NCBI GenBank assembly: GCA_031119155.1
Contig: JAVHYH010000097.1
Location: forward strand, 1-11,593
From: Brevundimonas sp.
GTDB lineage: Bacteria > Pseudomonadota > Alphaproteobacteria > Caulobacterales > Caulobacteraceae
Direction of reading: 5' to 3'
DNA length: 11,593 nt
Below the pieces are notes generated by a model. It had not been told where the DNA came from. It was given only the letters and a program-made list of their open reading frames with translations, and ran no database searches. The translations under genes and the position numbers were made by a program. Below are positions 5,954-11,593 of the stretch, one piece after another (the stretch's first letter is position 1; every line of letters starts with the position of its first letter).

Positions 5954-7005
5954 ACCGAGCCGCCGCCTATGCCGCCAATGCGCCCCTGATGGGCGTTCCG
6001 GGCGCCTCCTCGCCCCCCGGCGGCGCGGGGGAGTGGTTCCGTGGCGCGGGCGGCCTGCGCCTGCGCGCCGCCTTCTGGACTCCTTCGGCCCTGGTGGCGA
6101 AGAAGCCGCGCGGCACCGTGGTGCTGAGCCCCGGCCGCACCGAGCCGATCGAGAAATATTTCGAGGTCATCGGCAATTTCCTGGCGCGCGGCTGGTGCGT
6201 CCTGGCCCATGACTGGCGCGGCCAGGGCCTGTCGGCCCGCCTGCTGCCCGACCGCCTGAAGGGCCATGCCCGCGCGGCGGAAGAGTTCCTCGACGACTAC
6301 GCCCGCCTGCTCGACGCCTTCGAGGTGCGGGCGCCCAAGCCGTGGATCATGGTCGGCCATTCGATGGGCGGCGCCCTGAACCTGATGACGCTGGAGAACG
6401 GCGAGGAGCGGTTCGCGGGCGCGATCCTGTCCAGCCCCATGCTGCGCATCAAGACCGGCAAGCGGTCGATGTGGTCGGTCAAGCTGGCCGTCCGCTGGAA
6501 CCTGCGCCACGGCAAGGCCGGCGACTATGTGCTGGACGATGCGGACGATCCCTTCGACCACACCTTCGAGAAGGACGCCCTGACCACGGACGAGAGCCGC
6601 TACGAACAGTGGCGCCAGCAGCTGTTCGCCTGCCCCCACCTGGCCGTCGGCGGTCCGACCTGGGGCTGGCTGGCCTTCGGTCTGGACGTCGGCGAGCGCA
6701 CGCTCAAGCCCAAGGCGCTGAAGGCCGTCCGCATTCCCGTCGCCATCGTGCAGTCGGGCGAGGACGACCGGGTCTGGAAACAGACCAACAAATGGGCCGC
6801 CAAACGCCTCGGCCGGGGCCGCTACGTCGAGATCCCGGGCGCCAAGCACGAGCCGATCATGGAAACCGACGACAAGCGCGCGGTCTTCCTTGAGGAATTC
6901 GACGCCATGGCCGCCTACGTCTCGCCGATCGAGGATCTGACTCCGCCGGTCGAGCCGGCCGCTGATCCAGCCCCTGCCGCCAGCGCGGAACCCTCGGCCG
7001 CCTGA
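5950..7005 (+). CDS. Alpha/beta hydrolase, lysophospholipase (PldB/monoglyceride lipase)-like
   Basis: A 351-residue serine hydrolase. VVLSPGRTEPIEKY at 57-70 is the first strand and oxyanion region, HDWRGQGLS at 87-95 is typical of the lysophospholipase/monoacylglycerol lipase group, and GHSMGG at 136-141 is the nucleophile elbow with Ser138. The triad is completed by Asp272 or Asp273 (SGEDDRVW) and His300 (GAKHEPIMETD). It probably releases fatty acid from lysophospholipids or monoglycerides; the substrate is inferred. No signal peptide is visible. The last 25 residues are Pro/Ala-rich and likely disordered. The GTG start overlaps the upstream TGA as GTGA, so translation is probably coupled to the lipoprotein; an ATG at codon 14 is a less likely alternative. 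Confidence 0.88.
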   Translation: MNRAAAYAANAPLMGVPGASSPPGGAGEWFRGAGGLRLRAAFWTPSALVAKKPRGTVVLSPGRTEPIEKYFEVIGNFLARGWCVLAHDWRGQGLSARLLPDRLKGHARAAEEFLDDYARLLDAFEVRAPKPWIMVGHSMGGALNLMTLENGEERFAGAILSSPMLRIKTGKRSMWSVKLAVRWNLRHGKAGDYVLDDADDPFDHTFEKDALTTDESRYEQWRQQLFACPHLAVGGPTWGWLAFGLDVGERTLKPKALKAVRIPVAIVQSGEDDRVWKQTNKWAAKRLGRGRYVEIPGAKHEPIMETDDKRAVFLEEFDAMAAYVSPIEDLTPPVEPAADPAPAASAEPSAA

Positions 7006-7014
7006 GCGCGGGAA

Positions 7015-7121
7015 GTGATTGGTGATCTGTGATTGGTGGTTCACGGCGTCACGAGCGATTGACGTTCTGGAGCCGACCGTTGTCCCGGCCACCCACTAAT
7101 CACCAACCACCAATCACCAGC
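7015..7121. repeat. Inverted arrays of a 7-bp repeat (ATTGGTG) between convergent genes
   Basis: The left arm, 7015-7042, is four heptamers: GTGATTG, GTGATCT, GTGATTG, GTGGTTC. The right arm, 7094-7121, is four heptamers on the opposite strand: CACTAAT, CACCAAC, CACCAAT, CACCAGC. TGATTGGTGGTT (7030-7041) pairs perfectly over 12 bp with 7105-7116, around a spacer of 63 bp. The arms are AT-richer than everything around them. The element sits between the convergent hydrolase and hisN genes and may act as a transcript end or be a small dispersed repeat. No coding sequence is evident in it. Confidence 0.8.
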
Positions 7122-7152
7122 CGGGCGCCGCCGCCCGAAGCCGGCCCTCCGC

Positions 7153-7938
7153 CTAGACCGCCGCGCGCTTCAGCGTCACCAGCGCCTGATCGATCAGGCG
7201 TTCGTCGCCGACGGCCAGCACCTGCCCGCCGTCATCCGGCTTGCCGCCGCGCCAGTTGACCACCTTGCCGCCCGCCGCCTCGATCACCGGCACGAGGGCG
7301 GACCAGTCCCAGGTCTTCAGGCTGGTCTCGGCGACCAGATCCATCTTGCCGGCGGCCACCATCGCATAGGCATAGGCGTCGCAGCCCAGCCGGGCCAGCC
7401 GCGCCGCCGCCCGCACCTGCGTCCAGGCGCCCAGCTCCGCGCCGTTGAAGATGTTCGGATCGGTGGTCGAGATCGTCGCCTCGGTCAGCTTTTCGCAGCG
7501 GCGCACCTTCAGCGGGGTCTCGCCGCCGCTGCGGATCAGCCGCGCGCCCGAGGGACCGCCCAGGAAGATTTCATCCAGATAGGGCTGGGCGATCACGCCC
7601 ACGTTGGCCTCGCCCCGCACCCGCAGCGCGATCAGCGTCGTCCACAGCGGCAGGCCGGAGATGAAGGCCCGGGTTCCGTCCACTGGGTCCAGCACCCAGA
7701 CGAACTCCGCGTCGGGCCGGTCCTCGCCGTATTCCTCGCCGATCACGCCGTGCTCGGGATAGCGTTCGGCGATCAGCTTGCGGATCGCGGCCTCGGCCTG
7801 TTTGTCGGCCTCGGTGACCGGGTCGAAGCCCGCCTTGCCGCCCTTGTCCACATGCCCGATGTCCGAGCGGAAGAAGGGCAGGGTGACGGCCGCCGCGGCG
7901 TGCGCCAGTTCGACGATGAAGCGCTCATGTTCGGTCAT
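7153..7938 (-). CDS. hisN: Histidinol-phosphatase, inositol-monophosphatase family
   Basis: A 261-residue cytosolic magnesium-dependent phosphatase. GEEYG gives Glu68 and DPVDGTRAFISGLP at 84-97 gives Asp84 and Asp87, with TWDWSALVPVIEAAGG (Asp211) as the second family signature, so the metal ligands are complete. The TRAFISGLPLW form after DPVDG is typical of the HisN subgroup, which removes phosphate from histidinol phosphate in histidine synthesis, rather than of inositol or CysQ phosphatases; this assignment is by resemblance. The ATG at 7938 is chosen because homologues begin near the MTEHERF segment. A GTG six codons upstream (7956) is possible, and neither start has a convincing ribosome-binding site. 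Upstream lie three palindromic repeat units. Confidence 0.88.
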   Translation of the reverse strand: MTEHERFIVELAHAAAAVTLPFFRSDIGHVDKGGKAGFDPVTEADKQAEAAIRKLIAERYPEHGVIGEEYGEDRPDAEFVWVLDPVDGTRAFISGLPLWTTLIALRVRGEANVGVIAQPYLDEIFLGGPSGARLIRSGGETPLKVRRCEKLTEATISTTDPNIFNGAELGAWTQVRAAARLARLGCDAYAYAMVAAGKMDLVAETSLKTWDWSALVPVIEAAGGKVVNWRGGKPDDGGQVLAVGDERLIDQALVTLKRAAV

Positions 7939-8009
7939 GACAGGCGGGATACTCACGCCCCGCCGTCATGTCACGTCCCGACGCCGTGCAATGCGCCGGT
8001 GTGAACCGC

Positions 8010-8173
8010 GCCCTGACGCCGCACACGACCGCGTCGTCTGCGTCAGGGCCAGAAACTCCCGGCCGACAGGCCGGCGCCCTCAAGCAGCGCGCGACCGCGT
8101 CGCGTGCGCTAGGGCCAGAACAAACCCCGCCCTCAAGCAGCCCACGACCGCGTCGTGGGCGATAGGGCGAAAA
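8010..8173. repeat. Three palindromic repeat units, long form, with covarying stems
   Basis: Units lie at 8010-8054, 8076-8120 and 8129-8173. Each begins GCCCT, has an invariant GACCGCGTC core, and ends AGGGC followed by an A-rich tail (CAGAA twice, GAAAA once). The outer GCCCT/AGGGC pairs in all three. The inner stem is ACGAC/GTCGT in the first, GCGAC/GTCGC in the second and GCCCACGAC/GTCGTGGGC in the third, so base changes are matched on both sides. A separate CCGGCC-GACA-GGCCGG hairpin lies at 8059-8074. The rest of the 226-bp gap between hisN and the regulator holds no gene that I can support. Confidence 0.85.
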
Positions 8174-8182
8174 GAGCGGCCG

Positions 8183-8563
8183 TCAGGCCGCAGCCGGCTC
8201 GTCGGTGTGCAGCGCCTTGGCCAGGTCCAGCAGGCGGCGGCGGGGCTTCTCGTCCAGCTGGTAGTAGGCCTGGATCAGGTCGAGCGTTTCCTTGCGGGAA
8301 AACATCTCGCCGCCCTGGCTGGCGGCCTCGCGGCGTTCCATGGCCTCTTCCAGACCGTCGTAGAAATAGCTGACCGGCGATTCCAGCGCCTCGGCCAGTT
8401 GCCACAGGCGGGCGGCCGAGATGCGGTTGGCGCCGCATTCGTATTTCTGAATCTGCTGGAAGCGGATGCCGACCTGCATCGCCAGCTGCTGCTGGGTCAG
8501 GCCGAGGAGGCGACGACGGCGGCGCAGGCGGCGGCCGAGGTGAAGATCGATGTCCGAAGCCAT
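8183..8563 (-). CDS. XRE-family HTH regulator, PraR/PhrR-like
   Basis: A 126-residue DNA-binding protein. After MASDIDLHLGRRLRRRRRLLG, a Cro/CI helix-turn-helix spans about residues 10-64: LTQQQLAMQVGIRFQQIQKYE includes the turn and the recognition helix, and the segment GANRISAARLWQLAEALESPVSYFYDGL closes the domain. The FQQIQKYExGxNRI pattern and the VSYFYDGL ending resemble the PraR/PhrR group of alphaproteobacteria, which regulate stress, quorum-sensing and attachment genes in rhizobia. The C-terminal part has predicted helices and an acidic/alanine tail. Start ATG with AGGGA nine bases upstream. It diverges from the GlsB-like gene, a possible target, but no operator was identified. Confidence 0.88.
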   Translation of the reverse strand: MASDIDLHLGRRLRRRRRLLGLTQQQLAMQVGIRFQQIQKYECGANRISAARLWQLAEALESPVSYFYDGLEEAMERREAASQGGEMFSRKETLDLIQAYYQLDEKPRRRLLDLAKALHTDEPAAA

Positions 8564-8744
8564 GGCCCGGGTCCCTTGATGATCCGCCTGTCCCGATGCG
8601 GGACGGCTCGCCCTCCACGCGGCAAGGGACGTGCCGCGCTCGCGTCCCGGGGGAGAACGGGTGAGCAGCGTTCTTTACGGTGAAGGCAACCCTAACCTTA
8701 TGGGAGCGTTTGGCCGCCGAGCGTTGCTTTTTGGAGGATATGAA
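8564..8744. promoter_or_regulatory. Divergent region between the HTH regulator and the GlsB-like gene
   Basis: Near the regulator are two perfect inverted repeats: GTCCCG-ATG-CGGGAC at 8590-8604 and CGCGGCA/TGCCGCG (8618-8624 with 8632-8638). They could be operators or leader hairpins. On the plus strand TTTACGG at 8674-8680, followed after 10 bases by CCTAACCT at 8691-8698, is a moderate promoter candidate for the GlsB-like gene, whose GGAGGA ribosome-binding site is at 8733-8738. The open frame upstream of 8745 is not supported as coding. Confidence 0.4.
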
Positions 8745-8999
8745 ATGGGCTTGGGTATTCTGGGCTGGATCGTCATCGGTATCGCCGCCGGCTGGCTGGC
8801 GGAGCAGGTCATGGGTCGTAATCACGGCCTGCTGACCAATCTGATCGTCGGCGTCGTCGGCGCCCTGCTGGGCGGCTTCATCGCCGGCAACCTGCTGGGC
8901 ATTCCGGTCGGCGGCTTCAACCTGATCACTCTGCTGGTCGCCTTCCTCGGCGCCTGCCTGCTGCTGTTCCTGGTGGGCCTCGTCAAACGACGCGGCTGA
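8745..8999 (+). CDS. GlsB/YeaQ/YmgE-family small membrane protein
   Basis: An 84-residue, glycine-rich inner-membrane protein of the 'transglycosylase-associated' family. Three membrane segments are visible: about residues 3-20 (GILGWIVIGIAAGWLAE), 30-52 (NLIVGVVGALLGGFIAGNLLG) and 58-79 (FNLITLLVAFLGACLLLFLVGLV), followed by a basic KRRG tail. Length and layout match the family closely. Members are often induced by general stress, but their biochemical role is unknown and the old name does not prove a lytic function. The ATG at 8745 is fixed by GGAGGA six bases upstream; an ATG at 8740 is out of frame. The gene ends in a strong terminator shared with the convergent gene. Confidence 0.92.
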   Translation: MGLGILGWIVIGIAAGWLAEQVMGRNHGLLTNLIVGVVGALLGGFIAGNLLGIPVGGFNLITLLVAFLGACLLLFLVGLVKRRG

Positions 9000-9021
9000 T
9001 CCATCCGGTCACGGCCAACAA

Positions 9022-9057
9022 AAAGGGCGGCTCCATCCGGAGCCGCCCTTTCCTTTT
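9022..9057. terminator. Strong bidirectional intrinsic terminator
   Basis: AAAGGGCGGCTCC (9022-9034) and GGAGCCGCCCTTT (9039-9051) form a perfect 13-bp stem with an ATCC loop, followed by CCTTTT. On the other strand the stem is followed by a T-run (AAAAA on the plus strand ending at 9024). It lies between the convergent GlsB-like gene and the Pro/Ala-rich protein gene and can serve both. Confidence 0.93.
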
Positions 9058-9071
9058 ACGTCAGACGCCGA

Positions 9072-9593
9072 TCAGCTGTTCGGCGCTTCCGGGACGGTCT
9101 CGCCCGGCGTGGGTTCCGGAGCCGGGGTCGGCTCGGCCGCGTCACCCGGCTCAGTCGGCTCGGCGGTGGTCGGCGGCGAGGCTTCCGGCGGGGTGGTCGG
9201 TTCGGCCGGGGCCGGAGCCGGGGCCGCTTCACCGCCCTCGATGGCCGGAGCCGACGAGAACTGGCTGGCGCTCCAGCCCACCTTCACGCCATTCGGATCG
9301 GCTTCCACGCCACCCGAGGTCGGCACGCCGCGCAGGGCGCCGTCCGGTCCGCGCACGGTCAGTTCCTGGCCCGAGGCGCCGTCGCGCACGCCTTCAAGGG
9401 TGCCGAGGGTCGAGCCGTCCGAACCGATCACGTTCGATCCGGGCGAAAGTTGCAGCGACTGGGGTTGCGACTGGGGCTGTTCAGCCGGGGCCGGAGCCGG
9501 GGTGGTCTGCGGAGCCGTGCTGTCCTGCGCGAACGCCGGAGCGGTCATGAGGAGCAGGCCGGCGACGCCAGTGAGGAGCGCGGTCTTACGCAT
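9072..9593 (-). CDS. Exported Pro/Ala/Glu-rich protein with a small PRC-barrel-like core
   Basis: A 173-residue protein with a signal peptide (MRKTALLTGVAGLLLMTAPAFA, cleavage after residue 22). The mature protein starts with a Pro/Gln-rich stretch (23-48) and ends with a long low-complexity tail rich in Pro, Ala, Glu and Thr (about 118-173). Between them is a compact core of about 65 residues: SPGSNVIGSDGSTLGTLEGV at 50-69, then ELTVRGPDGALRGVP and NGVKVGWSASQF. The pattern 'G..VIGSDG..LGTLEGV' resembles a PRC-barrel strand pair, so an envelope protein is plausible. That resemblance is by eye and the function is unknown. A weak AAGG lies ahead of the ATG. It converges with the GlsB-like gene and diverges from the MprF-like gene. 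Confidence 0.8.
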   Translation of the reverse strand: MRKTALLTGVAGLLLMTAPAFAQDSTAPQTTPAPAPAEQPQSQPQSLQLSPGSNVIGSDGSTLGTLEGVRDGASGQELTVRGPDGALRGVPTSGGVEADPNGVKVGWSASQFSSAPAIEGGEAAPAPAPAEPTTPPEASPPTTAEPTEPGDAAEPTPAPEPTPGETVPEAPNS

Positions 9594-9636
9594 GATGTCA
9601 GCCTTGATCTACGCGGGTCCGATCGCCCGCTGGGAG

Positions 9637-9664
9637 AACAAACACCGCGTGTTTCTGTTTGTTT
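9637..9664. promoter_or_regulatory. Nested inverted repeats between divergent genes, operator candidate
   Basis: AAACAC-CGC-GTGTTT at 9640-9654 is a perfect inverted repeat. AACAAACA (9637-9644) is also the exact reverse complement of TGTTTGTT (9656-9663). The two foldings share their left arm and exclude one another. The site lies in the 132-bp divergent region between the Pro/Ala-rich gene and the MprF-like gene and is far AT-richer than its surroundings, suggesting a regulator-binding site. No regulator is identified. Confidence 0.45.
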
Positions 9665-9725
9665 CATCCGCCTTGAAATGACCTTGGACTTGCCGTGGTT
9701 GGCCGGTTTCGGGTCTATCTGGGTC

Positions 9726-11438
9726 ATGTTCAAGGTAAACGGCGCACAGGCGAACAGACTGATCGGCAGGGCGGCGGCCCTGCTGTTCGAGGTTTCGCCC
9801 CATATCTTCGCGGCCCTGTGCGTCGCGGCGGGCACTGTCCTGCTGACCTCCGGCGTGACCCCGGCCTATGAGGACCGGCTGGACGAGGTGCGGGCCATCC
9901 TGCCGCCGATCCTGATCGAGCTGTCCCACTTCGGGGCCAGCATCTCGGGCTTCCTGCTGCTTCTGCTCTCGGCCGGCCTGTGGCGGCGGCGGCGGGGCGC
10001 CTGGCTGGCGGCGCTGATCGTCCTGCTGGCCGCCGCGGTCTTCTCCCTGCTCAAGGGGCTGGACTGGGAAGAGGCGGCGCAGGTTCTGTTCCTGGCCGCG
10101 GCCATGGCCCCCTGCCGGGCCGCCTTCAACCGTCGCTCCCGGGTGTTCGAGGCCCTGTCACCGTCCTGGGTCATGCTGGTCCTGACTGTGGTGGCGGGCA
10201 TGCTGTGGCTGGGCTTCTTCGCCTATCGTGACGTGGCCTATACCGATGACCTGTGGTGGAGCCTGCTGATCGACCGCGAGGTCTCCGGCTTCCTGCGCGT
10301 CGGCGCCGTCCTGTCGCTGCTGGCGGTGGTGATCGCCGGCCGGTCCCTCGTTTCGGCGCCCGGCGCCCGCAGCCACGGCCCCGCAAGCGAGCCCGACATC
10401 CAGCGCGCCCTGACCGTGCTGCAGACCGGCGACGGCGTCATGCCCGACGGCTGGCTGGCCATGCTGCGGGACAAGGCCCTCATGTTCAGCCCCTCTGGCC
10501 GCACCTTCCTGGCCTATCGGGTCATCGGGCGTCGCTGGATCACCATGGGCGAACCGATCGGACCGCAGGAGGAGCATCTGGCCCTGCTGTGGGCCTTCGC
10601 CGAACTGGCCGACAGCTACGGCGGGGTGGCCGTCTTCTATGCGGTCGAGGAAACCGCCCTGGCTGATCTGGCCACAATGGGCCTCGCGGTTCGCAAGATC
10701 GGCGAAGAGGCGCTGGTCGACGTCCACGCTTTCACCCTGCAGGGCAAGTCGCGCCAGAACCTGCGCACCGCCATCAACCGCTGCGAGCGCGAGGGCGCGA
10801 CCTTCGAAATGCTGCCGACCGGCGCCGCCATCGCCGACATGGGTCAGCTGAAGGCGGTGTCCGACATCTGGCTGACCCATCACATCGGGGTCGAGAAGGG
10901 GTTCTCTCTGGGCCGGTTCGATCCGGACTATCTGGCGCTGACGCCCGTCGCCGTGGTTCGTCAGGAAGGCCGGATCGTCGCCTTCGCCAATCTGATGCCC
11001 GGCGGAGACCGGCTGGCGGTCGATCTGATGCGTTTCACCCCGGACGCCCCTCCGGGCGTGATGGACTATTTGTTCATCCGCGCCATCGAATGGGCCAGGG
11101 ATAACGACTACCGCTGGCTGGATCTGGGCCGCGCGCCCCTGGCCGGGCTGGAGAACCGCCGCCTGGCCCCCGTCTTCGCCCGCGTCGGCGCCCTGGTGTT
11201 CGAGGAAGGCGGCGCCCTCTACGGCTTCGCCGGCCTGCGCGCCTGGAAGGCCAAGTTCGCGCCGGAATGGCGGCCCTGCTTCATCGCCGCCCCCACCTCG
11301 ACCCCGCTGGCCCTCGCCCTGCTGGACGTGGCCCTGCTGACCAGCGGCGGCTGGCGCGGCATGCTGGGCCTGAACGCAAAAAGGGCGAGCCCTGCGGCTC
11401 GCCCTTCTGAAGCTCCGGCTATCGCCGAGGAAGACTAG
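9726..11438 (+). CDS. Short MprF-like phosphatidylglycerol lysyltransferase (DUF2156) with few membrane helices
   Basis: A 570-residue membrane protein. About six membrane segments lie in residues 23-210 (around 25-43, 62-85, 91-109, 117-129, 147-167 and 187-208). A cytosolic MprF synthase domain (DUF2156) then covers about 225-545: GKSRQNLRTAINRCEREG at 340-357, EKGFSLGRFDPDYL at 390-403, VDLMRF with PPGVMDYLF, WLDLGRAPLAGL at 464-475 and LYGFAGLRAWKAKFAPEW at 498-515. The family uses aminoacyl-tRNA to add lysine or alanine to phosphatidylglycerol, lowering surface charge. Full MprF has about 14 helices and 850 residues, so the flippase part appears to be missing. The start is uncertain: the ATG at 9726 is preferred, 9678 would add 16 residues, and both lack strong ribosome-binding sites. 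The last about 20 codons overlap the typA terminator. Confidence 0.87.
   Translation: MFKVNGAQANRLIGRAAALLFEVSPHIFAALCVAAGTVLLTSGVTPAYEDRLDEVRAILPPILIELSHFGASISGFLLLLLSAGLWRRRRGAWLAALIVLLAAAVFSLLKGLDWEEAAQVLFLAAAMAPCRAAFNRRSRVFEALSPSWVMLVLTVVAGMLWLGFFAYRDVAYTDDLWWSLLIDREVSGFLRVGAVLSLLAVVIAGRSLVSAPGARSHGPASEPDIQRALTVLQTGDGVMPDGWLAMLRDKALMFSPSGRTFLAYRVIGRRWITMGEPIGPQEEHLALLWAFAELADSYGGVAVFYAVEETALADLATMGLAVRKIGEEALVDVHAFTLQGKSRQNLRTAINRCEREGATFEMLPTGAAIADMGQLKAVSDIWLTHHIGVEKGFSLGRFDPDYLALTPVAVVRQEGRIVAFANLMPGGDRLAVDLMRFTPDAPPGVMDYLFIRAIEWARDNDYRWLDLGRAPLAGLENRRLAPVFARVGALVFEEGGALYGFAGLRAWKAKFAPEWRPCFIAAPTSTPLALALLDVALLTSGGWRGMLGLNAKRASPAARPSEAPAIAEED
11378..11406 (-). terminator. Intrinsic terminator of typA, embedded in the MprF-like coding sequence
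   Basis: AAGGGCGAGCC (11381-11391) and GGCTCGCCCTT (11396-11406) form a perfect 11-bp stem with a CTGC loop. The T-run is on the minus strand (AAAAA on the plus strand at 11378-11382), so it ends typA transcripts, about 28 nt after the typA stop. On the plus strand no T-run follows. Confidence 0.85.
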
Positions 11439-11445
11439 TCTTCCT
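11428..11445. other. 18-bp perfect palindrome holding the stop codons of two convergent genes
   Basis: AGGAAGACTAGTCTTCCT is its own reverse complement. Both genes end in GAAGACTAG, and the CTAG at its centre supplies TAG on each strand, so the coding regions overlap by 4 bp (11435-11438). Confidence 0.9.
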
Positions 11446-11593
11446 TCACGCGACGCTTGCGGAAGCTGGGGTTCAGCACCGACTTGCGCAGGCGGATCGA
11501 CTTCGGCGTCACTTCCACCAGTTCGTCGCTCTCGATGTAGGCGATGGCCTGTTCCAGCGACGGACGACGCGGCGGGGTCAGGCGCACGGCCTC
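11435..11593 (-). CDS. typA: Ribosome-associated GTPase TypA/BipA, C-terminal end (runs off the right edge)
   Basis: The last 52 residues of a translational GTPase are visible. EAVRLTPPRRPSLEQAIAYI followed by ESDELVEVTPKSIRLRK is the characteristic TypA/BipA-specific C-terminal domain, which contacts the ribosome near the A-site tRNA. The tail SVLNPSFRKRRVKED is basic, as in homologues. TypA supports 50S assembly and growth under stress or cold. The GTPase domain is outside the window and cannot be checked. The gene converges on the MprF-like gene with a 4-bp overlap, and its terminator lies within that gene. Confidence 0.93.
   Translation of the reverse strand, partial: EAVRLTPPRRPSLEQAIAYIESDELVEVTPKSIRLRKSVLNPSFRKRRVKED

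Noticed and set aside
4091..7092. Two long minus-strand frames (4091-5812 and 5809-7092) that nearly abut
   Set aside because: They lie antisense to three well-supported genes and have no recognisable domains, signals or ribosome-binding sites.
8010..8173. Possible CRISPR array
   Set aside because: Only three units with unequal periods (66 and 53 bp), strongly palindromic and variable inside the repeat, no cas genes nearby.
7778..8683. Plus-strand open frame across the hisN upstream region and the HTH gene
   Set aside because: It runs through the palindromic repeats and antisense to two real genes, with biased composition.
8631..8744. N-terminal extension of the GlsB-like protein
   Set aside because: The extra residues (PRSRPGGERVSS) are not family-like, and the GGAGGA site points to the ATG at 8745.

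Overview
The window looks like ordinary chromosomal DNA from a high-GC alphaproteobacterium, most likely a member of the Caulobacterales such as Brevundimonas. This is an inference from the GC-rich third positions, a PraR/PhrR-type HTH regulator, a small heat-shock gene with a ROSE-like leader and the general gene mix; no rRNA or marker tree supports it. I see no phage, transposase, CRISPR array, toxin-antitoxin or defence island.

Left part (1-3236): the start of a phosphomannomutase/phosphoglucomutase gene reads leftwards and diverges from gpmA (glycolytic phosphoglycerate mutase). gpmA is followed 3 nt later by a gene for a RibD-like deaminase whose reductase half is reduced to a remnant, and then by a large pentapeptide-repeat protein that ends in a clear intrinsic terminator.

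Middle (3237-7005): copies of a short palindromic repeat lie between the pentapeptide gene and a convergent Hsp20 gene. The Hsp20 gene has a good sigma-32-type promoter and a structured leader that looks like a ROSE RNA thermometer. Reading away from it are two paralogous exported methyltransferase-like proteins, one with an ordinary signal peptide and one with a Tat-type lipoprotein signal. The second overlaps a GTG-started alpha/beta hydrolase by 4 nt, suggesting a small cell-envelope operon.

Right part (7006-11593): a small element made of inverted heptamer repeats separates the hydrolase from hisN (inositol-monophosphatase-family histidinol phosphatase). Three copies of a covarying palindromic repeat lie between hisN and the HTH regulator gene. 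Divergent from the regulator is a GlsB/YeaQ-family small membrane protein. A bidirectional terminator follows, then an exported Pro/Ala-rich protein on the minus strand. Divergent from that is a short MprF-like lysyl-phosphatidylglycerol synthase. Its stop codon overlaps that of typA/bipA (minus strand, partial) inside an 18-bp perfect palindrome, and its last codons contain typA's terminator.

The least explained material is non-coding: the palindromic repeat family found at two loci about 4.7 kb apart in long and short forms, and the inverted heptamer element at 7015-7121. I do not see a convincing new multi-gene system.
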